Below are positions 8,689 through 16,131 of a stretch of 37,056 nucleotides of DNA, piece by piece. The stretch's first letter is position 1; each line of letters begins with the position of its first letter. Under the pieces are notes generated by a model, which worked only from the letters and a program-made list of their open reading frames with translations, did not search any database and had not been told where the DNA came from. The position numbers and the translations under genes are program-made. The stretch lies in contig CALEYA010000118.1 of NCBI GenBank assembly GCA_937926215.1, forward strand, positions 1-37,056. The letters are read 5' to 3'. The DNA comes from an uncultured Croceitalea sp. (lineage in GTDB: Bacteria; Bacteroidota; Bacteroidia; Flavobacteriales; Flavobacteriaceae).

Positions 8689-9682
8689 ATGCTGTCTATT
8701 GCAGCTTTCCTGCGGAAAAGGACAAGACAATTCCAAGATAAATGGGCTTAGCTTTGTAGGTTCCAGGGATAAAATAACCCAGAAAAATGTTGATCCCGTA
8801 AAAAAGGTAAATGCCAACTACACGGCCATTATGCCTTTTGGCTTTATGCGAAGCCTTAACGAACCCAAGGTTGTTTTTAATACGGAAAGGCAGTGGTTTG
8901 GCGAAACCCGGGCAGGTGCCAAACAATACATCCAATTGTTACAAAAAAACGGGATTAAGGTGATGCTAAAGCCGCAAATATGGATTTGGCATGGGGAGTT
9001 CACGGGACATATGCTTATGGATTCTGAAGCCAATTGGAAACAACTGGAAGAAACCTATTCGGATTTTATTATTACCTACGCTAAACTTGCCCAAGAAACT
9101 AAGGTGCCCTTGTATTGCATAGGTACGGAATTGGAAGGTTTTGTAAAAAATCGCCCTTCTTTTTGGCAGGAATTGATTGCCCAAGTGAGGAAAGTTTACA
9201 AGGGAAAAATCACCTATGCGGCAAATTGGGACGAATATCCAAGGGTGCCTTTTTGGGAAGATTTGGATTTCATCGGCGTAGACGCCTATTTTCCCTTATC
9301 GGAAGTACAAGATCCGTCCAAAGAACAAATGGTGCAAGGATGGCAAAAATGGAAGTCAAAGCTTAAAACCATATCCGAAGAAAAGAAGAGGCCCGTGCTG
9401 TTTACGGAGTTCGGCTATCGCAGTATGGACTACACGGCCAAGAAACCGTGGCTGGTGGACCGCAACCAAATGGATGTAAATCTAGAGGCCCAAGCAGATG
9501 CCATCCAAGTTACTTTTGAGCAGTTTTGGGACGAAGAGTGGTTTGCAGGAGGGTTTATCTGGAAATGGTTTATTCATCATGACCGTTCCGGAGGTGCCGG
9601 CGATAATCGGTTTACACCACAGAACAAACCCGCGGAAACTGTAATCAAAAACTTTTTTGGCGACCAATTAGGTAAAAACTAA
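8666..9682 (+). CDS. GH113-type glycoside hydrolase, probable lipoprotein
   Basis: The protein has 338 residues. The N-terminus MKRLGLFLCC continues to a likely lipidation cysteine at Cys16 (LQLSC). The rest is a TIM-barrel of the GH113 type, a family that contains beta-mannanases. IGTELE (152-157) carries the expected acid/base Glu155, and LFTEFGYRS (245-253) carries the expected nucleophile Glu248. KPQIWIWHGEF and FIGVDAYFP are further family landmarks. Two unknown or envelope genes follow at short spacing (9 and 27 bases), so it heads a three-gene unit. There is no SusC/SusD pair nearby, so this is not a typical polysaccharide utilisation locus; in many flavobacteria the gene is a lone housekeeping-like enzyme. 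Exact substrate not established. Confidence 0.85.
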   Translation: MKRLGLFLCCLLQLSCGKGQDNSKINGLSFVGSRDKITQKNVDPVKKVNANYTAIMPFGFMRSLNEPKVVFNTERQWFGETRAGAKQYIQLLQKNGIKVMLKPQIWIWHGEFTGHMLMDSEANWKQLEETYSDFIITYAKLAQETKVPLYCIGTELEGFVKNRPSFWQELIAQVRKVYKGKITYAANWDEYPRVPFWEDLDFIGVDAYFPLSEVQDPSKEQMVQGWQKWKSKLKTISEEKKRPVLFTEFGYRSMDYTAKKPWLVDRNQMDVNLEAQADAIQVTFEQFWDEEWFAGGFIWKWFIHHDRSGGAGDNRFTPQNKPAETVIKNFFGDQLGKN

Positions 9683-9690
9683 GTATTGCT

Positions 9691-10446
9691 ATGTGCAGAA
9701 ATTACGTGGTGCTCTGCTTTGCCTTTCTTTTTATTGCCTGTTCCTCCGACATTGATCGGTTGAACCCGGTATTGGAGGAATCGCAATTTACGCTTGCTAC
9801 CGCAATAGCCGATAGGGAAGTAGTCTTGGACAACGTTATTGCTTGTGCCGCCAGTAATGAAGACCCTGCCGTGGTAAGCGTTTTTTTATACCCAAGGGAA
9901 GGCGCAACGAATATTAGTTTCTATCAAGCCGATGCAAGTGTGGATAAGAATGATTTTACGAATTATACAAGGGGCAATGCGGAATTGCTGGATGTGTTCA
10001 ATGGTTTTTTGTTGAAGTATGAAATTTCCCCGGAACAGGAACAATGGGTTATCGTAAGTTTTGAACAAGAAGGGCAGCTGCATTTGTCCAACCCCATACG
10101 TTTAAAACAGCTGACGAAGCCAACGGAATACTTGGATCAAAATGTACAAGTGGATACCAGCAGTATGATGCCGATCTTTAGCTGGGAGGACGGTACTTTT
10201 GATGATTCCATCATCTATTTCCATGTGGTCTCCGATACCGCTAACAATCTGTTCTCCGGCACTTATACGTTTGATAGGACTTTTCAATATTACAATTTGG
10301 ACAATGTGGTGCTCAACATCACGGAAGTAGTTCCGCCACCGGAGTTACAGGACAATACGGACTATAACTTTACCTTACTTGCCGTTAGCGAGGACAACTG
10401 GGTCAATCTATTTGCAGAGCGGCCTTTTACCATAGAAGTCAGATGA
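9691..10446 (+). CDS. lipoprotein of unknown function
   Basis: The protein has 251 residues, beginning MCRNYVVLCFAFLFIACSSD with a clear lipobox and lipidated Cys17. The mature part is rich in beta-strand text and looks like one or two immunoglobulin-like sandwich domains (LDQNVQVDTSSMMPIFSW and TDYNFTLLAVSED). Comparable secreted lipoproteins in Bacteroidota have no known role. The gene starts 9 bases after the GH113 stop and lies 27 bases before the Omp85-like gene, so the three are likely co-transcribed. I do not recognise the family. Confidence 0.75.
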   Translation: MCRNYVVLCFAFLFIACSSDIDRLNPVLEESQFTLATAIADREVVLDNVIACAASNEDPAVVSVFLYPREGATNISFYQADASVDKNDFTNYTRGNAELLDVFNGFLLKYEISPEQEQWVIVSFEQEGQLHLSNPIRLKQLTKPTEYLDQNVQVDTSSMMPIFSWEDGTFDDSIIYFHVVSDTANNLFSGTYTFDRTFQYYNLDNVVLNITEVVPPPELQDNTDYNFTLLAVSEDNWVNLFAERPFTIEVR

Positions 10447-10473
10447 TTTTGGCAGTAAATTAAGAGCGTTGAT

Positions 10474-11787
10474 ATGGCAAGTGTAGGCCGTATTAGGCTA
10501 TATTTGAGGAAAAAAGTGAGGGCTATACCTAGAAATCTATTGTTACTGGTAGGATTGTTGCTCTCCTGTGCCGTTTACTCCCAAAAAATCGTTTCCAAAG
10601 TTGTCGTGGAAGGCAATAAAAAAACTAAGGACGCTGCACTTTTAAAATTGATACGGGTGAAACCTGGTATGGCCGTGGACTCCGTTAGAATGGAAGAAGA
10701 TGTGTCCCGTTTAAAAAGACTGCCCTCCGTTGCACACGCCTTTTTTGAAGTACGGGACACCAATGTCAAGGATTCTTATGAAATAAAATATGGGGTAGAA
10801 GAAAACTTCACCATCATTCCATTTGCCAATATTTTTACAAGCAATGACGACGAGTTTGCGTTTAGGGTAGGACTGCAAGAGTTTAATTTTTTGGGTAGGA
10901 ACATGACCTTGGGGGCTTTTTATCAGTATGACGTTTTTAGCTCTTTTGGCGCCAATCTCAGAGCACCGTTCCTTTTTTCGGAAACCTTTGGGCTGTCCAT
11001 TGCTTACCAAAACCTTACCACTCAAGAGCCGGTTTTTTTGGACAACGGTACCGCGGAGTATAGGTACAACAACGAGTCCATTGAAGTGTTGGGGCTGATC
11101 AACTTAGGGAGTAGGCACCAAATAGAAGCAGGATTGAATTTCTTTACGGAGGATTATGATTTCCTTTTTGGCGCAACAGACGCTAGTGTGCCCCAAGAAT
11201 TGGTCGTGGATAAGGCACTGTTTAAACTTATTTATAATTATGACGGTGTTACGTATTACTATCATTATCTAGAGGGTTTTAAAAGCGTCCTTAATATGCA
11301 GTACGTTACCAGCAACGACCCTGCACTTCCTGAATTTTGGATTGGCTTTGATGATTTTTCGTATTACCATAGGGTAGGTGCAAGGGGCAATTGGGCATCC
11401 CGCTTGCGATTGGGTCTTGCCAGTAATATAGATACGCCCTTTGCGCCCTTTGCCGTAGATAATAACCTGAATATACGGGGCGTTGGGAACACCATTGATC
11501 GCGGTACCGCAGCTATTGTGCTAAATACGGAATACCGTCATACGTTGATGGACAAAGACTGGTTCGTGCTACAAAGCAACGTCTTTGTAGACGGGGGGAC
11601 TTGGCGTAATCCAGGAGGCGATTTTGGCGATTTTGGCCAATCCCAAAATTTAAGGGTATATCCCGGAGTAGGTATTCGGTTTATACATAAGAGGATATTC
11701 AACGCCATTTTTAGAATTGATTATGGTATAGGTATTACGGAAGACGCCACCCGCGGTGTCGTGTTTGGAATAGGGCAATACTTTTAA
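10474..11787 (+). CDS. short Omp85/BamA-like outer-membrane protein with one POTRA domain
   Basis: The protein has 437 residues. A basic N-terminal extension precedes a hydrophobic signal (LLLLVGLLLSCAVYSQ, ending about residue 36). One POTRA domain follows (about 37-105: VVVEGNKKTKDAALLKLI..., with the typical LKRLPSVAHAFFEV). The rest is a 16-stranded-type barrel ending in F (FGIGQYF), the usual C-terminal beta-signal. Canonical BamA has five POTRA domains and about 800 residues, so this is not the essential BamA but a reduced relative of the TamA/FhaC kind or the Bacteroidota 'outer membrane assembly factor-like' group. The ATG at 10474 was chosen because it gives the only in-frame signal sequence. 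Role in secretion or assembly of an unknown substrate. Confidence 0.78.
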   Translation: MASVGRIRLYLRKKVRAIPRNLLLLVGLLLSCAVYSQKIVSKVVVEGNKKTKDAALLKLIRVKPGMAVDSVRMEEDVSRLKRLPSVAHAFFEVRDTNVKDSYEIKYGVEENFTIIPFANIFTSNDDEFAFRVGLQEFNFLGRNMTLGAFYQYDVFSSFGANLRAPFLFSETFGLSIAYQNLTTQEPVFLDNGTAEYRYNNESIEVLGLINLGSRHQIEAGLNFFTEDYDFLFGATDASVPQELVVDKALFKLIYNYDGVTYYYHYLEGFKSVLNMQYVTSNDPALPEFWIGFDDFSYYHRVGARGNWASRLRLGLASNIDTPFAPFAVDNNLNIRGVGNTIDRGTAAIVLNTEYRHTLMDKDWFVLQSNVFVDGGTWRNPGGDFGDFGQSQNLRVYPGVGIRFIHKRIFNAIFRIDYGIGITEDATRGVVFGIGQYF

Positions 11788-11842
11788 GGGATACTCAAGA
11801 CCTCCACATAAAGCAACCCTCAAATACTTTTTAACGATTTTT

Positions 11843-11873
11843 TTTGCATTTCATCGATTAATGTGCATATTTG
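11843..11873 (+). promoter_or_regulatory. probable Bacteroidota sigma-A promoter for the amidase pair
   Basis: TTTG at 11843-11846 and CATATTTG at 11866-11873 are separated by 19 bases. This matches the Bacteroidota consensus TTTG-N19-20-TAnnTTTG with one mismatch (C for T). Transcription would start near 11880, about 17 bases before the ATG at 11897. Confidence 0.6.
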
Positions 11874-11896
11874 CAGGGTGTCCCACATGAAACCTT

Positions 11897-12880
11897 ATGA
11901 ATATGAAACAGTTTTTTAGTGTTTTTTGGATGCTTCTTCCCGTTTTGCTCTTTGGACAAACAAATTATATTACCGTAGTTGCCCAGCAAGGTGATGGTAT
12001 TTTTTCAATGCTACGCAAAGAAGGCTTAAACCCCGTAAAATACTACGCGGAGTTTGTGGAGCTCAATAAAGAAAACCTAAGAAACGGAAGTGAGTTGCAT
12101 CTTGGAAGGGAATACAAGATTCCGTTAGGTCCGGATTCTTTAAAAAGAACGGGCATCCAAGTACAGACCGATCCAAAACAGGAAAATTCCATCTTTAATG
12201 AAGAGCTTGCCCATATCGATCATAAAAGCGACAAGCTTAAAGATGCCGTTATTTATCTTATTTCCGGGAACGACCTCATGGATGAAACCCCATCCAATAA
12301 TAGGGTTACAGAAGAAATCAATAAAAGACTTGCCCAAGAACTGATCGTCCACGGTGCACAGGTCTATGTCATAGAAAGCAAAGTAAAAGCACAATCCATT
12401 AAATCTGGAAATTTGGAAGGTGAAACTACGGAAGGTGCACTGGCCAATCTTGATCAAATGCAAGAGTATTTGGAAACCATCAATAAAAAATACCTTAAGA
12501 ATTCAGGGAAGTATCAAAGGCTTTTGATTACTAGGGTAAAAGGGGAAATCTCCAATAATTATTGCGATGTATCCATCTACCATCATGATAACAGCGAAGA
12601 CGGTAAGCGAATAGCCAACAATATCCAGAATTTATTCCAACAGAAAAGTGTTACCCGTAAAAGGGTAAAAAAATACAAGGAGATATTTACGGATAAGAAC
12701 AACCTCTATTTGGCCAAGAATTCGCTTCCGGCCATTACCTTGATCGAGTTGGAGACTACCACAAAAAAGAACGCTACGGATGACAATACCTTGGTTGTCA
12801 AATCAAATAAGGCTTTGTTTACAGATTTAATCGCTAATGGCGTACTAAATGATTATGCTGAACTAAATTTGCAGGACTAG
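11897..12880 (+). CDS. N-acetylmuramoyl-L-alanine amidase-like paralogue lacking zinc ligands (probable pseudoenzyme)
   Basis: The protein has 327 residues. The signal peptide ends near LLFGQ (21); ATG at 11897 and 11903 are both possible. A LysM-like or linker segment (about 25-78: VVAQQGDGIFSMLRKEGL...) precedes an Amidase_3-like fold (about 115-327). It aligns along its length with the next gene, but the zinc-site residues are replaced: SGN (Asn125) instead of SGH, no acidic residue at the Glu position (Asn134/Arg136), and TR (Arg213) instead of TH. The later Glu in LIELE is kept. It should therefore not hydrolyse peptidoglycan and may bind it or regulate its partner. It is 11 bases upstream of the intact copy in the same operon. 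Pseudogene is unlikely because the frame is fully open. Confidence 0.8.
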   Translation: MNMKQFFSVFWMLLPVLLFGQTNYITVVAQQGDGIFSMLRKEGLNPVKYYAEFVELNKENLRNGSELHLGREYKIPLGPDSLKRTGIQVQTDPKQENSIFNEELAHIDHKSDKLKDAVIYLISGNDLMDETPSNNRVTEEINKRLAQELIVHGAQVYVIESKVKAQSIKSGNLEGETTEGALANLDQMQEYLETINKKYLKNSGKYQRLLITRVKGEISNNYCDVSIYHHDNSEDGKRIANNIQNLFQQKSVTRKRVKKYKEIFTDKNNLYLAKNSLPAITLIELETTTKKNATDDNTLVVKSNKALFTDLIANGVLNDYAELNLQD

Positions 12881-12891
12881 TTCTAGGTCCG

Positions 12892-13911
12892 GTGAAGTAC
12901 ATTTTTTTTAAAACTTTATTTTTTTTGGTGATGTTGGCCGCGCTACCGGCTGTTGGGCAAGATTCCCTAAGAACGGTACCCGCAGTGGCTGGGGACGGCA
13001 TCTATTCCCTCTTACGAAATAATGGGTATAGCCCAAGCAGGCACTACAATGCTTTCATTAAGGAGAACAAGGACCTTTTAACGGATGGCGAGTTGTTGAA
13101 AGTAGGGGTTGTCTACAAATTGCCGGATACGACCATGGCCACCAAAGCCAAAGTATATGGGACTTTTGATACCGCCATTTTTGGCGAAGACTTTGCAAGC
13201 ATAGACTCCTTAAGCACCACCTTAAAAGGAAGTGTATACTATTTGGTTTCCGGCCATGGCGGGCCAGACCCCGGGGCGACCGAGACCTATAAGGGAAAAC
13301 TGATTGCCGAGGATGAATACGCCTATGATATTACCTTACGTTTGGCACGGGAACTACTGTCCCATGGAGCGGAAGTTTACCTGATCATACAAGATAAGAA
13401 CGATGGTATCCGCGATGCAAAAGTGCTGGATTTGGATAGCGATGAGGTTGCCTATCCTAATAAAACAATTCCTTTAGGACACTTAGCCCGATTGAAACAA
13501 CGTACAAAGGCCATCAATACCTTGTATAAAAAGCATTTGGGAAAATACCAGCGGCTGATCGTGACCCATGTAGACAGTAGAAGCGAGGGTACCAATATTG
13601 ACGTATTTTTCTATTACCATGAAAAAAGTAAGAGCGGAAAACGATTGGCGGAAAGCATACGGAACACTTTTACCAAAAAATATGCGCGTTTTCAACCAAA
13701 TAGGGGATACCAAGGAACTTTTGGGCCAAGGAATCTCTACCTAATACGGAAAACACTTCCACCTATGGCCTATATAGAGGTGGGGAATATTAAGAATAAA
13801 AAAGACCAACGTAGAATTCTTGATCCAGACAACAGACAGGCGCTAGCCAAATGGATATCAGAAGGGATCCTATTGGATTTTGAAAAGCGAAACCGGACCA
13901 ACACTCCCTAG
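12892..13911 (+). CDS. N-acetylmuramoyl-L-alanine amidase (Amidase_3, zinc-dependent)
   Basis: The protein has 339 residues, starting with GTG 11 bases after the paralogue; the signal peptide ends near AVGQ (23). Residues 28-78 form a LysM-like module similar to that of the neighbour. The catalytic domain has SGHGGPDPGA (His122), EDEYAYD (Glu140/142), VTHVDS (His226) and the catalytic YIEVGNI near the C-terminus. It cleaves the amide bond between MurNAc and the L-Ala of the stem peptide, and probably acts in the periplasm in cell separation or wall turnover. GTG is the best start because the signal peptide begins directly there. Its stop lies 11 bases from the stop of a convergent glycosyltransferase. 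Confidence 0.88.
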   Translation: MKYIFFKTLFFLVMLAALPAVGQDSLRTVPAVAGDGIYSLLRNNGYSPSRHYNAFIKENKDLLTDGELLKVGVVYKLPDTTMATKAKVYGTFDTAIFGEDFASIDSLSTTLKGSVYYLVSGHGGPDPGATETYKGKLIAEDEYAYDITLRLARELLSHGAEVYLIIQDKNDGIRDAKVLDLDSDEVAYPNKTIPLGHLARLKQRTKAINTLYKKHLGKYQRLIVTHVDSRSEGTNIDVFFYYHEKSKSGKRLAESIRNTFTKKYARFQPNRGYQGTFGPRNLYLIRKTLPPMAYIEVGNIKNKKDQRRILDPDNRQALAKWISEGILLDFEKRNRTNTP

Positions 13912-13922
13912 ATTAGACGGTT

Positions 13923-14624
13923 TTAAGTAAGCAGTTTTTTGGCGTAGTAGTCGTACAGCTCATCAGGTCCCGCACCTAGTCTATTTTTTAGGTGTATCAT
14001 ACCAAAATGAAATTGCACCCGTAACCAGCCCTTTTGTCGATACTTTCTGGCAGAGGTAACTACTTTTTGGGGCAATATGGTAAATTGGGTAGTCTTATAA
14101 AGCCTAATGATAAATTCGGAATCTTCGTAAATGCGATAGGTCTCATTAAACCCGCCATGCTGTCCAAAAAGCGCTTTGGTTATGAACAAAGACTGATCCC
14201 CGCCCCTGCATAGGGTATGGTTAATTCTGGATAACCAAGCAAAAAAACGGAGTATGGGATTCCTAGTATCAAAGGACATTCTAAAACATCCGGTTTCTGC
14301 ACCTTGGTTATACGCATCCATAATCAGTGCATCGTAGTTTTTTGGGGGGAAGGTATCCGCATGCAAAAAATAAAGCAATTCCCCCGTAGCGTTCTTTGCC
14401 CCGGCATTCATTTGTCTGGCCCTGCCTCTTTTAGAGGAAACAACAATAACATCCGTTTCTTGGTGGAGTGCGTCAAGGGTACCATCCTGACTGCCTCCAT
14501 CAACCACAACCACTTCTAGGTGGTGTTTGCCGGAACTATGCTCTTTGAGATAAGCAATAAGGTTCCCAATGATGTTGACTTCATTTAAAACGGGGATAAT
14601 AATACTAATCTTGGGACGGTCCAT
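13923..14624 (-). CDS. TIGR04283-like glycosyltransferase (arsenosugar/ArsS-associated transferase 2)
   Basis: The product has 233 residues from the ATG at 14624; a TTG four codons earlier (14636) is possible but gives a less usual N-terminus. It is a GT-A family 2 enzyme: ISIIIPVLNE, VVDGGSQDGT and the metal motif LHADTFPP are visible, then CRGGDQSLFI and the C-terminal part typical of the TIGR04283 group. This family was defined by co-occurrence with a radical SAM/selenodomain enzyme now linked to arsenosugar synthesis, with TIGR04282 and a nucleoside phosphorylase. Those two partners are directly upstream. It lacks membrane helices. It is separated from the phosphorylase by 70 bases containing a perfect hairpin, so its expression may be uncoupled. 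Acceptor and donor are unknown. Confidence 0.87.
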   Translation of the reverse strand: MDRPKISIIIPVLNEVNIIGNLIAYLKEHSSGKHHLEVVVVDGGSQDGTLDALHQETDVIVVSSKRGRARQMNAGAKNATGELLYFLHADTFPPKNYDALIMDAYNQGAETGCFRMSFDTRNPILRFFAWLSRINHTLCRGGDQSLFITKALFGQHGGFNETYRIYEDSEFIIRLYKTTQFTILPQKVVTSARKYRQKGWLRVQFHFGMIHLKNRLGAGPDELYDYYAKKLLT

Positions 14625-14656
14625 TGCTATGATCAATGTGGGTATTGCATGCTATA

Positions 14657-14683
14657 TAAGTAGCCAAAGCTGGCGGCTACTTA
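14657..14683 (-). other. intercistronic hairpin between phosphorylase and TIGR04283-like genes
   Basis: TAAGTAGCC (14657-14665) and GGCTACTTA (14675-14683) are perfect complements with a 9-base loop. No T-tract follows on either strand, so it is more likely an RNA processing or mRNA-stability hairpin than an intrinsic terminator. Confidence 0.5.
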
Positions 14684-14694
14684 CACTGGGTTAT

Positions 14695-15510
14695 TTAAAT
14701 TTCTTTGAGCAATTCTTTGAACAACTTGATCATTTTAGGTTCGGTACGCCCCGCGATGGCTATAATTTCTTGGATATCCACAGGTTGGAGGTTGTCTGGG
14801 TCACACTCATCCGTTAACACAGAAACGGCAACTACCGGAAGCCTGAGATGGTTGGCAACGATTACTTCTGGAACCGTACTCATGCCCACGGCATCGGCCC
14901 CCATTAATTTTAGCATGCGGTATTCTGCTTTTGTCTCCAACTGTGGCCCCACAACGGACACATAAACCCCTTTTTGGAGCGAGATGGATTCCCTAAGCGC
15001 AATTTTTTCAAGTTTTTGTCGCATGTCTATATCATAGGGCTCCATCATATCAACAAAACGGTCTCCAAATTCGGAAACGTTCTTAAACGCCAAAGGCGAT
15101 CCCCCTTGCAAATTGATGTGGTCTTCGAGCAGCATAATATCCCCTTTGGCAAAATCCAAGTTAATGGCTCCCGCCGCGTTGGAAATAAAAAGCTTTTTGA
15201 TCCCTAGTTGGTGCATAACACGTATGGGGTAGGTAACATCGGAAAAATCATAGCCTTCGTACAAATGAAAACGTCCTTGCATGACCACTACCTTTTTATC
15301 GCCAATGGTCCCAAAAATAAGCTTGCCGGTATGGAATTCTACCGTGGCCAAGGGAAAGTAGGGGATGTGATTGTAATGGGCCTCTATAGGGTCCGCTATC
15401 TCCGCTACGAGCTGTCCTAGTCCAGTACCTAATACGATACCGATTTCCGGCGCATCAAATCCTTTGTTCTTTAGGTGTGCAACAGATTCGTCTAACTGTT
15501 TTTGGGTCAT
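14695..15510 (-). CDS. purine nucleoside phosphorylase, trimeric family, with adenine-type base pocket
   Basis: The protein has 271 residues. Family landmarks are VLGTGLGQL (phosphate loop, 26-34), RFHLYEGY (His82), SNAAGAIN (110-117), GPQLETKAE (Glu196, base contact) and GADAVGMSTVPEVIVANH (204-221). The position equal to human PNP Asn243 is Asp234 (VSVLTDECDP), as in methylthioadenosine phosphorylase (Asp220 in ATDYDCW). In PNP this Asn selects 6-oxopurines; Asp accepts a 6-amino group. The enzyme would thus split an adenine nucleoside with phosphate. Its start overlaps the TIGR04282-like stop by four bases (ATGA). In the ArsS-type pathway, removal of adenine from a dimethylarsinoyl-adenosine is the expected job; this is inference. 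A general salvage role remains possible. Confidence 0.92.
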   Translation of the reverse strand: MTQKQLDESVAHLKNKGFDAPEIGIVLGTGLGQLVAEIADPIEAHYNHIPYFPLATVEFHTGKLIFGTIGDKKVVVMQGRFHLYEGYDFSDVTYPIRVMHQLGIKKLFISNAAGAINLDFAKGDIMLLEDHINLQGGSPLAFKNVSEFGDRFVDMMEPYDIDMRQKLEKIALRESISLQKGVYVSVVGPQLETKAEYRMLKLMGADAVGMSTVPEVIVANHLRLPVVAVSVLTDECDPDNLQPVDIQEIIAIAGRTEPKMIKLFKELLKEI

Positions 15511-16130
15511 TTGTTTATCGATTTTAAAAAAGGTTGAAAAGCGGCAATATCCTGGATATCCTCGTACAAGTCTACATCGTTTCTTTCGTCCATCAAGCTA
15601 TACAATTGGTCCTTTAAGTTCGCTAAGGTGTCCTTTAATACATTGCCGGTCCCCCACGCTTTATCTTGAAAAAGTGTTTTGTTTACTGCTGTCATTCCCA
15701 ATAAGTAATATCCGCCATCCTCGGCAGGTCCTACAACATATTCATGCGTGTTCAGGCTTTCAAAAGCCTGGGATAAATCTTCTTGGGCAATGTCGAACAT
15801 ATCACTACCAATAATACATATTTTTTTATAACCTTGTTTGAACCCTGCTTTAAAGGCATTGTGCATGCGTTCCCCCAAATCAATGCCCTGCTGTAGTTCT
15901 TTGCTAAAAAGGGTAGGGTCCCAAACGTCCTCCTCCCAAATTTCCTCGGAATAATACACTTTCTTGTCTACGGGAAGGTCTTTGGTTACTTTAACCGTAT
16001 GGTCCAAAAGAAAATTATAAATGTCCAAAGCGGTTTTATCCCCTATGGTGGCGGCCAAACGGGTCTTACACTTTCCTAGTTCCGGATTTCTGGTAAAAAT
16101 TAAAAGTAGGTTTTCTGAAGTCTTTTTCAA
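15507..16130 (-). CDS. TIGR04282-like transferase (arsenosugar/ArsS-associated transferase 1, DUF2064)
   Basis: The product has 207 residues, starting at TTG (16130); the nearby ATG at 16135 is out of frame and later in-frame ATGs would cut into the fold. The N-terminus LLLIFTRNPELGKCKTRL is the nucleotidyl/glycosyl-transferase loop of the DUF2064 family. IIGSDMFDIAQEDL and VGPAEDGGYYLLG are the other conserved blocks, the latter with the metal-binding acidic residues. The fold is like CofC/MobA-type sugar-nucleotide transferases. It begins one base after the rhodanese stop and ends in an ATGA overlap with the phosphorylase, which makes this a coupled unit. The predicted role is glycosylation in arsenosugar synthesis, by family association only. 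Confidence 0.88.
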   Translation of the reverse strand: MKKTSENLLLIFTRNPELGKCKTRLAATIGDKTALDIYNFLLDHTVKVTKDLPVDKKVYYSEEIWEEDVWDPTLFSKELQQGIDLGERMHNAFKAGFKQGYKKICIIGSDMFDIAQEDLSQAFESLNTHEYVVGPAEDGGYYLLGMTAVNKTLFQDKAWGTGNVLKDTLANLKDQLYSLMDERNDVDLYEDIQDIAAFQPFLKSINK

Positions 16131-16131
16131 G

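Noticed and set aside
13888-13934. Possible bidirectional terminator AAACCG ... CGGTTT between the amidase and the TIGR04283-like gene
   Set aside because: Only six pairs with a 23-base loop and no proper T-tract.
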